A stretch of DNA of 64,000 bases from Solenopsis invicta. Lineage: Eukaryota > Arthropoda > Insecta > Hymenoptera > Formicidae. The position numbers and the translations under genes are program-made. The DNA lies in contig NC_052665.1 of assembly GCF_016802725.1 (NCBI RefSeq), positions 8,308,001 through 8,372,000 of the forward strand. Direction: 5' to 3'. Below are positions 26,914 through 39,945 of this stretch, one piece after another. The notes beneath the pieces are model-generated. The model was not told the origin of the DNA, did not search any database, and saw nothing but the letters and a program-made list of their open reading frames with translations. The first letter of the stretch is position 1. Every line of letters begins with the position of its first letter.

Positions 26914-29900
26914 CGCTCCGTTCTCCGGCAATGCGTGCCACATGACGGTGTCCCATAAATAGTCGGCTGGACGCCGGAATTTCCATTATATCGCGTTCCT
27001 GTACGTAAGCGCCATAAACAATATCATCGAACTCCGCGCCGAAACGGGCTCCCCCATTAGGTGTTCGCGTTGCGATATTTATTACTGCTGCGGCGCCATT
27101 GTGATACGTCGGATTTACGAGGGCTTTTTTTAGCGAAAAATCCGCCGGAGCGTAGGAAGAGCTGTCGGGAGGAAGTCGTTGGACGAATTGAATCGCAGAA
27201 CTAAATTCGCTGTTGGAAATGCTTCGTAATCTCTACGTGGTCTGCCGAGATAAAGCAAATAAGATAAGTTGCAGCAATCAATATTATTTTTTATTTTTTT
27301 ATTTTTTAATATTATCGGAGAGATTTTAATATTATTTAGTCGGAGATTATCGAACTTGAGCATTGTATTCATGTGCACGGTCACGGTTGCAATCAAGGTT
27401 GCAGGTCTACGGTGACGATTGTTTCAGCTGCATTCAATTAACCGGTCTCGCGTTGTGCAATCTGTTATCACAATGCACATTCATGCCGCTGTTTAAACAA
27501 GTAGCGAAGTTGCGGTAGGAGTTCTGTCTATCGCACTCTGCCGACTTGGTTATTGTGCATCCATAACAATGCCCTAAATTGATGCTCGAACAAGTATTTG
27601 CAAGTAGTAGCCGTAAAATCGCAATTTACGTGCCCGCGCGAGCGAGATGATATCGTAACCACGTTTACTACGAAAGTTAGCTGATAAACAATCGCGATGC
27701 ATCAAATAAATACAAGTTGTACTCTTAGAACGAGAACTGTAGTTGTAAAGTTTCGTCATCTTACCTAACATTCCGTAAGAAATTCAGTGCAGCAATGATA
27801 AAATAATAAATCACACGAGACAATATCAGCAAGGAGGAACAATGTTTATAACGTTTTGAAACTCGCCAAAATGATTTTCATTCAACTCGTGATACGAACT
27901 AACAGTTTTACGATTGCCTCGTGAAATGAGGTTTCACGGGGTGATACGCGGTAGAAAGTTGCCGGAGTTATATGTTGTCCCGACCGCAGGTGTTGATGGC
28001 CTCAGCAAGCAGCTTAGAGTTACTCGCTGCCCGAATATTTCATGAACTCGAGCAAGTCCTTCGTCGTTGCGCCATATGATTCATTCAGGAAGGAGGGTTT
28101 CAAACTCGACAGAGGAGATGATTACCATTTTGAAAGTGATTAAGCGGCTGCCATATACCCGCTTCCTCAATGTTTCCACCGATAAAAGTACCTTTTATAG
28201 TATTTTTTTTTCTTCTTTTTTTCTGTTATTAAAAAAGCAAGCGCGCCGTTATTGCGTATGTTACGTCGCTTGGACGTGGATAGCAAAGTTCGCGGCTTCT
28301 TTACTAGCTCCTGCATGATTCACGACCAAAGTGTCGTCTTTGTTACAACGAATACGACCAGCCTCGGATCCTTTAAGATCGAGAGGGACGGGTCGTTCCC
28401 TCGAGACCAAATCATGGGGAGCTTGTAATCCAGGCGGTAAGGCGAAATACTCTGCGAACACACCAACGCGTCGAGGGCGGAACCGCCATAGACGGATACA
28501 ACAACATGCTTGAAGGGACTTACATCTCTAAATCTATAGGAGATAATTACATATCCATTTTGCGTAATGAGAGATTAGGAGTTCGTGACAATATTAAGCC
28601 GTTGGGTTTGCGTGAATCTATCAACAAGCTATCGCTGTGAAAAGTGTTAATTGCATATATGTGCTAATTATACAGTGTACATATTACGTAGACAAAATTT
28701 GATAAAAAATCTCAAAGAGAGATTTAAAGAGATACCTCGTTAATACTAGTAGACGCTTTATATGTTATCGTGTATTTCATGAGTCAGACAACATCTATTT
28801 TCTCAACAAACCTCTGGAACTCTAATCGTAAACTCGCCTCGGTTTCGTGCTTTCGCATGCATTTCATACATCCGCATAATCCATAGTGCTGATTCAACAT
28901 CGCCGATTCAACGGCCTTAGCATGAGTGTGCAAACTCACCGACTGCTTGAATTAGTACCACACGTTGCATATTGTTGCAGCTGCACCATCGTTGTAGCGA
29001 TATTGCATCTGCAATATGTATATAATTTACCTTCTATTCGATCAACAGTAACTTAATTATATAAAGTATCTCATAACCACTATACTAATAGCCCATTTTA
29101 ATTACCGTTAATTATTTAATTATGCTACATTCGCGTCTCATAGAAATTTTGTCTTCTTTTTGCTTTTCATATTTTTTTGAAATTAATTTTGCATTCTATA
29201 AGTGATTTACATGCACAATAATTGTTTCTGCTAATTCTATTCAATTGTCGATAACGAATCTTGAATCAAAGTGAAAATAATCGATAGCAATTGAATACAT
29301 TATTTCTTTCAACCTTTATTTCTAAAGTGCGCTTATATTATAAACTATATAATCTATTTCCGATATAATATTGAGTGAAATAAATTGTATTTGGTGCCGG
29401 TACTTGATTTACATTGCGCCTGCAGTCAATTTCCGGCGAGCACCCCATTCGACGAAACTGCAAACATACGACACAAATCAACACCGGAACTGCGAATTCG
29501 TGATATTTTACATAACTGTATTTTTTTTATTACATTGTATTGTAATTTTGCACAAAATCTGCCGTAGCCACAATATTCTGCAAAAATATTTTGAATGCAC
29601 TCCTATTATAATTTGATTTTAATTTACTTTGAAAATTTGCACTTCAATATAATAAAAGGTGCAGGAACAGTGCCATTTATTTCTTTTAATGAGTTTGTTT
29701 ACTTCGCAACGAAACTTTCAGTCACAAACTACAATACGAATTCTCTTGACGATAATTTGAATCTGCTTGCTTTTGAAATGCTTTTCTCATAGTTGCTTAC
29801 AATATTAACCGACGTGGTATTTTTCCAGTTATTTACAAAGAATTTGCAAAGACCGTTTAATATTCTTCGCGGTTTTAAACAATTTTATTTTACATCAACA

Positions 29901-30189
29901 AACAGAATAGCAGTATGATGCGGTTGATATTTGATCGCTACTGTTATTTCTTTATTACTTCTAGATAGTTTCCAAACAATAAACGTAGCTATATACGAAA
30001 AAGTTTGTTTACTCTATTGTATATTTATCCTATGTGTGGCATATAAGAGATGCAGAAAAACACAGATGATAAGAATGAGATAATTCAAGATCAATGTTCT
30101 TCCTCCCCCCGTTAACGCTTTATTCGCAGAATTAATCCTGGCGGAAAGGAATGGTTTAGATCTCGGCCGTTTATTGAAACGCTTCGGCG

Positions 30190-30235
30190 CTCTCTCTCTC
30201 TCTCTCTAGTTCTATCTATCTATCTATCTGTCTAT
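30190..30235. repeat. Compound (CT)n and (TCTA)n microsatellite
   Basis: About nine CT dinucleotides are followed by agt and then about five TCTA/ATCT tetramers, one reading TCTG. Confidence 0.9.
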
Positions 30236-30787
30236 CCTATTTCCGGTGCGCAATCTTTTCTCGAAGGGATGATCAGGCGGACAGCGTTACGGGCCAGTTT
30301 AATTTATTTGTCGTCATTATTACGTCGTGATTAAACTTCGGCGGTCGATTGTTCCACAACCCCGCCCGGTGGGGGTCTAACTTTCGGTTTAATTAAAAAA
30401 ACGCGATCACTGTTTTCAGAGATCCCCACGCCCCTTCAGGCGGGCCGTCTCCTCGCCAATCGTCGGCAAAAACCCTTTTCGAGCTCTCGCCGACATTTCT
30501 AGCAATCAACTGGAAATGTTTTTCAACCGATGCGTTTTCGCTTGGCGAGTGCTACTGAACTAAGAGAGCTCTTCTACTTTTAGTAGATTGCTACCATTTC
30601 TCAGATACTTATAATTAGATCAAGTGAAATCGGTTCGTAAATCTTGACAATTATCCATTCATATCACTAAAAAATTTAGTAGAATGCGTACGTAAAATAT
30701 TACTATAAATATTATTCTAGAAAGTAACAATAAGACATTTGTAATGAAACTCCGTCATTCAGACTAAAAACTATTTTCTAGAAATCC

Positions 30788-30950
30788 GTGAACAAAGAAA
30801 GAAAGAGAGAGAGAGAGAGAAAGAGAGAAGAATTTACAATTAATTCCATAAAGTGAACAAAGAGAGAAATAGAGAGAGAAGAATTTACAATTAATTCCAT
30901 AAAGTAAACAAAGAGAGACAGAGAGAGGAAAGAATATAGAATTAATAATT
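30788..30950. repeat. Minisatellite, three units of about 51-65 bp
   Basis: Units start gtgaacaaag or gtaaacaaag at 30788, 30853 and 30904. Each has a GA-rich segment followed by agaatttacaattaattccataaa; the third unit is diverged at its end (agaatatagaattaat). The first unit is longer because its GA tract is expanded. No gene is nearby. Confidence 0.85.
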
Positions 30951-33470
30951 AAATCTCGATTACTAATTATTAAGTTTTATAATAATTAAATTTAACTGTA
31001 GATTATACTCTTACGGTGAGAGTTACCTGTTTGCTCGATAAACAGTTATCTTGTTAACTACATTAGCACACACAATTTATTATAAAGTCCAACTACAAAC
31101 CCTAAAGTATACAGACACGTATATAAACGAAGGGTACGTTTCACATTCGCTTGTCTTGGAAAATCAGGCAGATATTTTACAATAAAGTCAACGGGATCGC
31201 TAACGAGGTGGTCGGAACCTATGCCGGGTACAGTACCCAATTAGCAATGACTCGAGCCATTCCAATTCTAGAAACCCTTAAAACTATAGAATTAGTTTAG
31301 TTCTCGTCCTCGTCCGTGGACACTTTATTCGTGAAGCTAGTTACTAATTCCTACCTGGCGCATAACTTTGTCTTCTCGCGTATAACCGTAATTTATTTTT
31401 CGAATTGTACCAGGGAGAAATGGGGAATGCTTTAACGCGGTGTCGACGACTAATAGCAGTCTGCGTTATTGGACGATATCAATAAGTCGAGAGTCACGTT
31501 CTAGCGAACCCCACAAGCCATTTCTGGCGCGGCTAGAGAGATACGATCTGAATAGAAGCTCCATATACACGGGGTCGTTACGAAAGGGGATCGGATTTCT
31601 GTGTACATCGCGTAATACCGCGTGATGTATGAATTTAATTAAGTAATTATATAGAGAGAGGGAGAGAGGCACCGTCTACATTAATCACCGCCCCATCGGT
31701 ACGCATCCGTCTTCTCCTCCGTTCTTTCTTCGCGCCCCCCCGCGACGTTCCCTCCTCGCGTGGCGAGATTCAACGGATTTCGCGTTGCCGCAGAATTTTC
31801 AGCCCGCGGTAACATCCTCGAAAAGTTCCTCGCTCTCAGCCGACTACCCCTTAACGTCCGTTTTAACAATGTCTCGTGCGCTTTTTACGTCGCAATTAAC
31901 GGCCGGCAATTAGTCACGGTCTGAAATTGTAATTTCTTCATCCCATAAATTGATGTCTCGTTCGCGTTTCATCGGAAACGAGAACGTTTACATTTTTTAC
32001 GCACCATTTGTTTACGACCGTTCGCAATGCAATTAAAATGTCGCAGTGTGATGCAAAGATACAAATTCTATGAATATAAATTCTCGAATGTACCCTTTAC
32101 TCTTATAAATGTTAAGTAAATCGTGCAAAATGTAATTTAGCAGCGCATCGCGATTCGCGGCGATGCTCGGCCAGCCGGAAACGGTAACCGTATCTGCGGA
32201 GGTATATAACTAGTCGGTAACACTCCCTCGCAGCATTTGAATCAATTACTGCCTTGGGGCTCTTAGGCAGCCCGATCCCGTATTACGAACGGCGAGTCCG
32301 GTGCAAAGTGAATTAATTAAGTATCCGTAGGTACGAAGGTTCGGGCCTATCCGAGGCTTCGGGGCATTCGAGGACGTATTAGGACACATTGACGGGGATC
32401 CAACGTTGAATCCCGGGCTAGCACCCCTCTTCCGGCACGATCCCGATCATGATCGAGTGTCCGATTGTGCGGCTTAATTGTTACCGCCGCCGGTGCTGTG
32501 TCGCGAACCGAAATTGCTTCGCAGATAACGCGGTTATCACCGAGAACGCGACTATCCTCGGCATGTCCCGCGAGCATGTAGGAACGTTCACGCACAATCT
32601 CCACGAGGGAGGAACGCTCCCTCGTCACGACTATAGCTTGTAACTGGAACGCGTCCAGACGTTGGTATCTCGATTATAAATCACAATTATGATATATTGA
32701 GATATATCGCGAGATCCTTGCATTGCCTGAGCAAGATTTAAAAAGTGTGAATTTTAAACATACGATGGCTCTTCATCAGAGAGTCAAACAAGTCTACAAT
32801 GCTTGACAGTTCAAGAGGGACGCATGATTGAAACCGGTGGCTGCGGCTCACCGCAGGCCCGGTGTTAGGCATTCAATGTTGCGGCAGCGTTTCGAAAAGC
32901 TTTCGGGGCGGTAGAGTCGTTAGCTCGATCCCGTGTTGCTGCGGATTTGTACGTCAAAATTCAACGTTTAGGCCGATCGGCACGTCTCGTTAATTATGCA
33001 CGTATGCGCGCGTGATGCGTGTCGATCCTGGGAGACGGACCGTTCGCGATTGCGTCGGGGAGGGTTGAAAGTTGGGGGGAAATCAATGTTCGTTGGCGCA
33101 TTCGCGTCCCCCTCGCCAGTCTGTGACGCGAAATTTATTTCGTGTGGTGTAAGCCAAAAATATTCCACTACATATAAATTCGATTACGCAAAAATATTTG
33201 GCAATTTCTATAACGGAGGATTGATATAAAAATTGCAGCGTTTTAACAATATATTTTTTTTTAGGTAAATATAATTTTGGAATATAATTTCAAATTTACA
33301 ACGCTAAACGACTCTCAATGTTCTTTGTTAGCAACGCAGGCAATAGCGCGACGTCTTCGCCGTTTTTTTCCGTAACTGCGAAGCCTTAAAAAAATTGCTG
33401 CTCATTTGCGGATAATCCTCGAGAAACTCTCGTTATTTCGTGGTCCGTCGCGAAAGTTTGTCATACTTAC

Positions 33471-33605
33471 CAATCCCAAATTGGTCTGGTAGAACCGGTT
33501 AGATAAAAAGTATATCATCGTAATCTCCTCAGTTTGCAAACTACTGACGATCGTCTGTAAAGCTACAACTACGACTAAACTTAGATTAAGCGATATCGGA
33601 AGCAT
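33471..33605 (-). CDS. Candidate first coding exon with signal peptide (unverified)
   Basis: On the minus strand an ATG at 33605 opens 45 codons that end exactly at a consensus donor (ttg|gtaagtatga). The peptide has a typical secretory N-terminus: short polar start, a hydrophobic core of Leu/Val/Ala (LSLVVVVAL), then a polar segment with a possible cleavage site after VSSLQ, followed by TEEITMIYFLSNRFYQ. A TCAGTG element resembling an arthropod initiator lies shortly upstream of the ATG. I do not recognise the protein and could not find a downstream exon in phase 0, so this may be chance. If real, it would be a separate gene on the opposite strand to the main gene. Confidence 0.22.
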
Positions 33606-34508
33606 TTACGTACATCACCGGGTACACGCACTGAAATGTAGAGCGCTAACTGAGATGGATGATTGTTAATTGCTAACTAATGATAACCAATCTTCCGAAA
33701 ATCCCGGAAACTATGTCGTCAATCAAGTCGCAGTCAGAGTTAATTCTAGTGGGAGTTCATGATATTGCTAATATCAAGAACATTCAAGTAACGCAATAAA
33801 CATCACACGATGATTGGCAAGTCCCTTGTGCAGTTTCCGATTCGTCATTTCAGTAATTAGTCGTATTCACGTAATCCACATCAGTACGCTTTCGTAACTA
33901 AAATATCTCACTTCTAGTTTCTTTGAACTTTGAAGCAAAGTAGATGTATCGTAAGGCCGTAATATTTTATTCAAGTACGTCATACAATATTAAATAAATA
34001 TTATAAAAATGGTACAAAATGTTTAAAATAAATTCTTTTCATCTTAAAACTTATTTAACTTACTCTTCAAAATTATCACGTTATTTTCTTTTATATATTA
34101 TTGCATACAAGATTTTTTTAAATTAAAACATTTTTACTTTATAAAATAAATTTTATATCTCGAAATATTGAAATAACGATAATGTTTGATTGAATGATAT
34201 GCAATGTATTCAATGTAACGCAATTTAATTTAAAATTGATATATTGTTAGCCGATGGTCGCATAATCCTCCACTGACTGAAGAAAGCTGGAGATTCATCC
34301 AGATAAGAGTCAACCGTCGTTAACGGCGAGGACCTCGTTTTAATCCAGATCAACGTCGGCTAATGTCGCCGGAAACGAAGCGCGTCAAATGTACCGCGAG
34401 TTATTAACGAGGTTGGCTTCCTTAGTTCGAGTTTGTGTTTTCGTGACGCAACGAAGGGTTAACCCTTGTGCTCGTCGAGGTGCGAAGACGCGATAACGCA
34501 AAGGGATC

Positions 34509-34534
34509 AAGGCGCGACTAGAAGGCGCGACTAG
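34509..34534. repeat. 13-bp tandem duplication
   Basis: aaggcgcgactag occurs twice exactly, in non-coding DNA. Confidence 0.9.
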
Positions 34535-34616
34535 CATCTTAATAATGGAGTCACATTGTAACAAGAATGTCGCTTTTCGTAAATCCTATAATTCTTTCCA
34601 TATAAAGAGAAATTTT

Positions 34617-34651
34617 ACAAAGTTATAGGAAATTTTTTCTTATAACTTTGT
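34617..34651. repeat. Short inverted repeat, 11-bp arms
   Basis: acaaagttata (34617-34627) and tataactttgt (34641-34651) are exact reverse complements with a 13-base spacer in AT-rich non-coding DNA. No terminator or gene context is visible. Confidence 0.7.
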
Positions 34652-37600
34652 ACGATTTTCTATGATTTTGAGAGGGTTTAAAAAGAAAATACTCTCCGTG
34701 TATCGAAAGAAATGGAATTAATTTTGATGAAAATATTTTAAAATATTACAAACTCGTTGCAGTTTATAGAATTAAAAAAAAATATATAAAATCACATAAA
34801 AACATATTAAACTATGATTTTGCTAATAACCGCTTCTTAGCCCCGTTCTTTTTATTTAATTCTACAATTATTACAAACACATTTAATTTATCTATCGTTT
34901 GGATATTTCACGAAATATGCATACACATTTCTGTGCACATTTTAAGAATGCGCATTTGTAATGTCGGATACGTGCAACTTGGTACGACGTCGCTACAGTT
35001 AATTAGAAACTACGAAACTATGCAAGAGAAGATGCTGCTATTGTTACGCACGCAATTTCGTGTTTCTGTCCGCGTTGAGGTTTCGCGCGACTGAATGGAA
35101 AAAAAATGTGACACCGAGATAGCCTCGCCTGGCATTTCACGATGCATTGTTCGACCAGACACGAACAAAACTCAGGAACGTGAGATCGCCGTCTACGGCT
35201 GATCGTGACGAGCAAGTCTGGGTAGGTGGGATTTTAATAAACCGGAAGCTCATTGTGCGACTGTTCGAACGCACACACGTGAAAGCCGCCGGAGAAAAGA
35301 GGATGGATGTCGGCGAGCATAACAAGAAGCAACGTGAAATGAACGTGACTCTCTCGAGGCTGCATTAGCGTTACGCTAGTAATTATTAAAACACGTACAT
35401 GTACCTCTTTCTCTTTCTGGGACAAGAATCATTAGAATAGTAACGAAAATCCTGTTAACGTTTGAGCATTGTCTTTTTTTACTAACATATTTTTAAATCG
35501 CTTAATTAACAATAGATTTTTCTGTTTGCACATATAATTAAGAAATAATATGAACAAATTGAACTTGTAAAACATATATAATTGATAATTTGAAATTGAG
35601 TCGACTGATATTAACAGGATTTCCGATACGTGCTAAAGTCCGTCAGCAACTTGTTAAACAAGAAAACGGAAAGCTTCGATTTAAAACGTTCCGTGATAAG
35701 AGAGGGTCGTCGCGTTGAGCTCCGTTTAACAAGAAATAAGGGTGGTCGAGAGAGGTACCGGTTCTCAGAGAGTCTCTAAGACGACTTTGGAACCAGGATG
35801 CTTTCGCCGTGACGGTGGCGCGCCTTTTCCGAAAACTCTTGCCGAGGGGGCTCCATGATGTTGCAACGGGGAAGTCCCAAGGAGGAACTTCTAAAATCAA
35901 TTAGCAGCCCCTTAGGCAATGGGGTTCCGTTCCCGCGCCCGGAGGACCCTTTCCATCATAGGATAAGGGGTGATAAGAAGGGGTCGACGTTTATCCCAAA
36001 AGAGGAACCAGCGTAACAATCACGGCGCTTCTGCGACTATGCGAGCGCGCATTTCGAGGGGTTGGGGAGGCCGTCTGCGCGTATGTGCAGGTACCTGCGA
36101 TGATGGTTGCACCGAATCGACGCAACCCTTTCGCACTGTTTGCAGCTTCCCACGGCCTATGACGCGCCTGTGGCTACAGGATTACTTAAACCACTTAGGG
36201 ATAGTGATTTTTGAACATCGTGTAGTATGTGATAAATTTATTGGAGCACTTAAACGGATTTATATAAATTTAACGTTCATGATCACGCTTGCAAGACTGT
36301 GAGTTTTTGAAGTTAAATGAAATTGTGATTTATTTACAAATTATCAGATTGCATTTTATAATTGTAAGTTAAAGACTTTGAATTTCTATAGACTTTTATT
36401 TAATAATTGCGAAGAAACTAAAGATACCAATCCAAAGAAACAAATCGTTAAGTATCAACGCTTTGCCACACAATGGCTTGACTGCTGGAAAAATTAATTA
36501 TTTTCCGCACCAAGAGCGCAATTTTCATAGCCGTAAAGTTTCATTGTGGAGAATCCCCGCGTTTCATTTCGAGTACTGTTTAAACTTTTACCCAGAGGGA
36601 TACTTCGACGAGATAAGTTAAGACGATACGTTTAAGCCGACTACCGTTCTTTTTCCAGTAGAAGTTTAACGACTCCGTTTAACACGCGCACTTGACATCG
36701 CGTGTCCAACAAAGTTTAGATATTGGAGAAGACACGTCGACAAGATTACGAAGTCGGAGTTTCAAGATCTGTCCTTGGCGTGGCGCTTGTTCTAATTGAG
36801 TGGCATGAAGGAGAATCTTAAGGTCCTTGTGAATTGTCAAAATTGCGGAAGCTGGAGAAAACATTGGTTCACATTCACACAGAAACTTTGAAACGTAGAC
36901 GATTGTATAATAGAAATATGTATGATTTGAAATAAAAATAATACGCAAAATATAACGATAAGTGAAAAATATTATATAATACTTCTTTTTACTTGTAATA
37001 TAAAATACTTTTAAAATATAAAATATTTAATAATAGTAGAGCAAATAGACCAATATATAAAACCATAAATAATTATAATAAAGTTGATCCTTATGCAGTT
37101 ATAACTGGATCTTTGTAATAAATTTTTTGTATAATTTTATATATTTTTTCAAATTTATCAACTTGTTTGCCAAATAAATTTTTGATCCGAAACACAGTTG
37201 AATAAGAATAACAATATTAAATTGATATTAATAATCAATTTAATAATAATGATGCTAACAAGCATCGTCTGTTAGTCCCTCTCCCTAAATATTATAAAAA
37301 CGTTGTTGCAAAAAATAACAGCTCAGCCAGAGATTGAACCTGAATAAAATATTTATTTGTTATCTTTCTTTTTTATACTTTGTTCTCATACATTGTCTTA
37401 TTTTTAGTATTAGTATATTTCCTCGTAGTGATTACGGTTAAAGAGGCTTTGTTAGCTATCCGCGATAGAGGGACGAGAAGGAAATGCACGGAGGGGACAA
37501 GAAAGATGAAGCGAGCCTAAGAAAGGCGGATGATTAGAGACTGTTGGGTCGACCCTTAGTCTGTCTTATTGCTAGTACTCGATTTCTACAACGGTAGAGC

Positions 37601-39852
37601 TCCTCGTTCGACTTTGAGCAAGTTACGCTCTCTTTGAGCAAGTTGCCGGACCCTTCATGACCCCACAAAGGGCTGCGACAAAAAGGAACGTAGACCTTCG
37701 ATAGGCATTTCGGTTCGAACGAAGCGTCTAAGGCACATCGAATTGGTCGAAGGACACACGGGTCCCTTAAATGGGGACGAAAGAACTCTCAGATGCTGTG
37801 GTTGTGACCCTTAAATTGTGAAATCATATAGTGTTCTTCTGTCTTTGTTCTTTCAAACGATAATGTCTCAAATCGATACTGCTTTAGTATCAAATGTCAT
37901 GGAAGTTTAAGGATTTCCAACGATGATATATTTATTCTGATTTAATATAATGACACAAGTTCTTCTCCGCGATCAACAATCGTAATGCAAACCGATATTT
38001 ATACTCTTCAAAGTGATCTCTCGTCACAATAAACGAGCCTGATAAAAAAGGATCTCGATAATAAATTTCAAGTTAATAGACTTCTTTATACAAGGTCCTT
38101 TTTTTCGCCGTGTTCGACTCGCACCCACTCACGCTATTTCAAAGTTTTTCAGACTCTTCGTCCGTTCGCGCATCATCACCTTCGTGAAGATATCGAAGGA
38201 TCTTTTTTTTTCTCGACATCGGCCGGTTGCCTCGGGGTGCCGGGGGGTAACGTAATGAACGTAGACCAGAAAAAATGATATCCAAAGGAAGAGTGATGAG
38301 TACATCTGGGAAATACGTGATGAAGATGTCGGGTCGTCGAACGTTGCCATTGGAAAGGACGTTGGATAGCCCCGGGTGACTTCGCTCTTGCGTTCCATCG
38401 AAGAGCAGTTCGTGAAACTTTAACGTGTTTACCTGCTGGTGTTAGATCGAATCAGATAGCCGCAACGTGGAAAATAAAAAGAGCGAGTCCCCGAAGACTC
38501 CGTGCGCACTTTCGCTCATCGTCAATCATAGTTAACCCTATTCATCGATCTTTAGCTCCCTTTATGGCGTTCTTTATGGTCTGACTCATTGCCTAGGTCG
38601 GCGAAGAAAGTGGCGATCTATTCTATACCTCGTGTATACCTCGTGAAAACACGTTCAAGAAGATGGCTGGACGGTAGTAGTTGTTAAATTGAGGGGATGC
38701 TTAAGACGAGCATTAATGAACTGCTTTCACGATTGTTTTCTTTCTTTTTTTCAATCTAAAGAACGTTCGATGGAAGGAATGTGAACATTTGCCGGCCGCA
38801 ACGCAAATTTACTCTCGAAACGTTACGCGCACAGTTTGATGACGAGCATTTAGGGATTCTGCAGAGGTATCAACACCGGAACCCTTAGCTATTCAAGTCG
38901 TAACCCTTCCCAGTTAGATTTAATTATGTCATCGTCAATCGATCTGTTTGCACAATTTACCCATTACGCTGCGCTACGATTTAACGGTTCTTTCAATAGA
39001 GTCGTGCGCATTGTATCGCAAACCAATATTATTCGTAAACCAATATTACTCTATTTCAATAAATCGCAGTAAGACTCTTACGTTTTTATTAAATTTTATA
39101 AATGCGGAATTTTTATTAAAAATCATAATGAAAATATCGCTCTGCAAAAAATGTCGTTCGTAGAACATTGCTCTTTAAATAAAATCAGTGTGTGACCACA
39201 CATTTGTAAAATCCTTTCATGCATTTTTCACAATTACGAAATTGTAAAAGTAAATTAATACGACTGGAAAATTATCAACTTGACATAGATATGAATGTGG
39301 TAAACCGTGCAAGAAGTTCCGTGGAATAAACATTCCGTACATAGTTTAAGTTCGGAGCACAATCGCTAATATCACTCCCTATTACCATAGTTCTCCCGGA
39401 CGTCATTACCGAGCGAAGGCATTTGCCCATTATGTGAGAATATTGATCACATTATTCCGTACCGCTTAAGAGAAGCTTATAAATTATTGTTCTCGTTGAA
39501 AGACGTACGAGCATTGTGCAACAGTGGGACGATTAGTTCTCATTATCGCATCAAGATTCCTGTTATCCGTTCAGATCATTCGACTACAGTTTTTTATACT
39601 AAATGGTTCAGGATTAACGATCGTAGAGTCGTGCATCACGCGCTTTGCGTGCGAGAAACGAAACGCAGCGTTCGGGAATGACCAAGCCGAAAGGCAAATC
39701 GCGAGGAGGGCTGACGCGCTCCCCGCGGGGCAAATTTCCGATTTATTCAAGCTCGCTCCCGAATACTTGGGAGCCCATAAAGAGAATGAATGGGATTGTG
39801 GCGGTCGCCGCAATGCTCAGGGCTGCTTTAGGGGTTCATGAAATACGCGCTC

Positions 39853-39945
39853 ATCGTTGTCCCTTTCTCTCTTTCTCTTTCTGTCTCTCTCTCTCCTTTC
39901 TCTCCTCATCTTTCACTTTCTGTCTTTCTCTCTGTCCCTCCTTTT
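39853..39945. repeat. Pyrimidine-rich low-complexity tract
   Basis: About 90 bases almost purely C/T on the plus strand (ctctttctctttctgtctct pattern). Several overlapping Ser/Leu-rich reading frames here are artefacts. It could act as a polypyrimidine element or form a triplex, but no exon follows it. Confidence 0.75.

Larger units (their letters stand above)
22761..33470. other. Non-coding stretch, no supported gene
   Basis: Mixed DNA with the palindrome at 23009, a GA repeat at 26889, the compound repeat at 30190 and the minisatellite at 30788. A TGACGTCA palindrome sits at 24930-24937 inside a 14-bp palindrome. CpG-rich patches lie at about 24170-24430, 25000-25330, 26750-27130 and 32120-33130. 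No exon with both splice context and a convincing peptide was found. Confidence 0.45.

Noticed and set aside
26581..26943. 120-codon minus-strand open frame
   Set aside because: Begins in a GA microsatellite and has no recognisable domain or supporting splice context.
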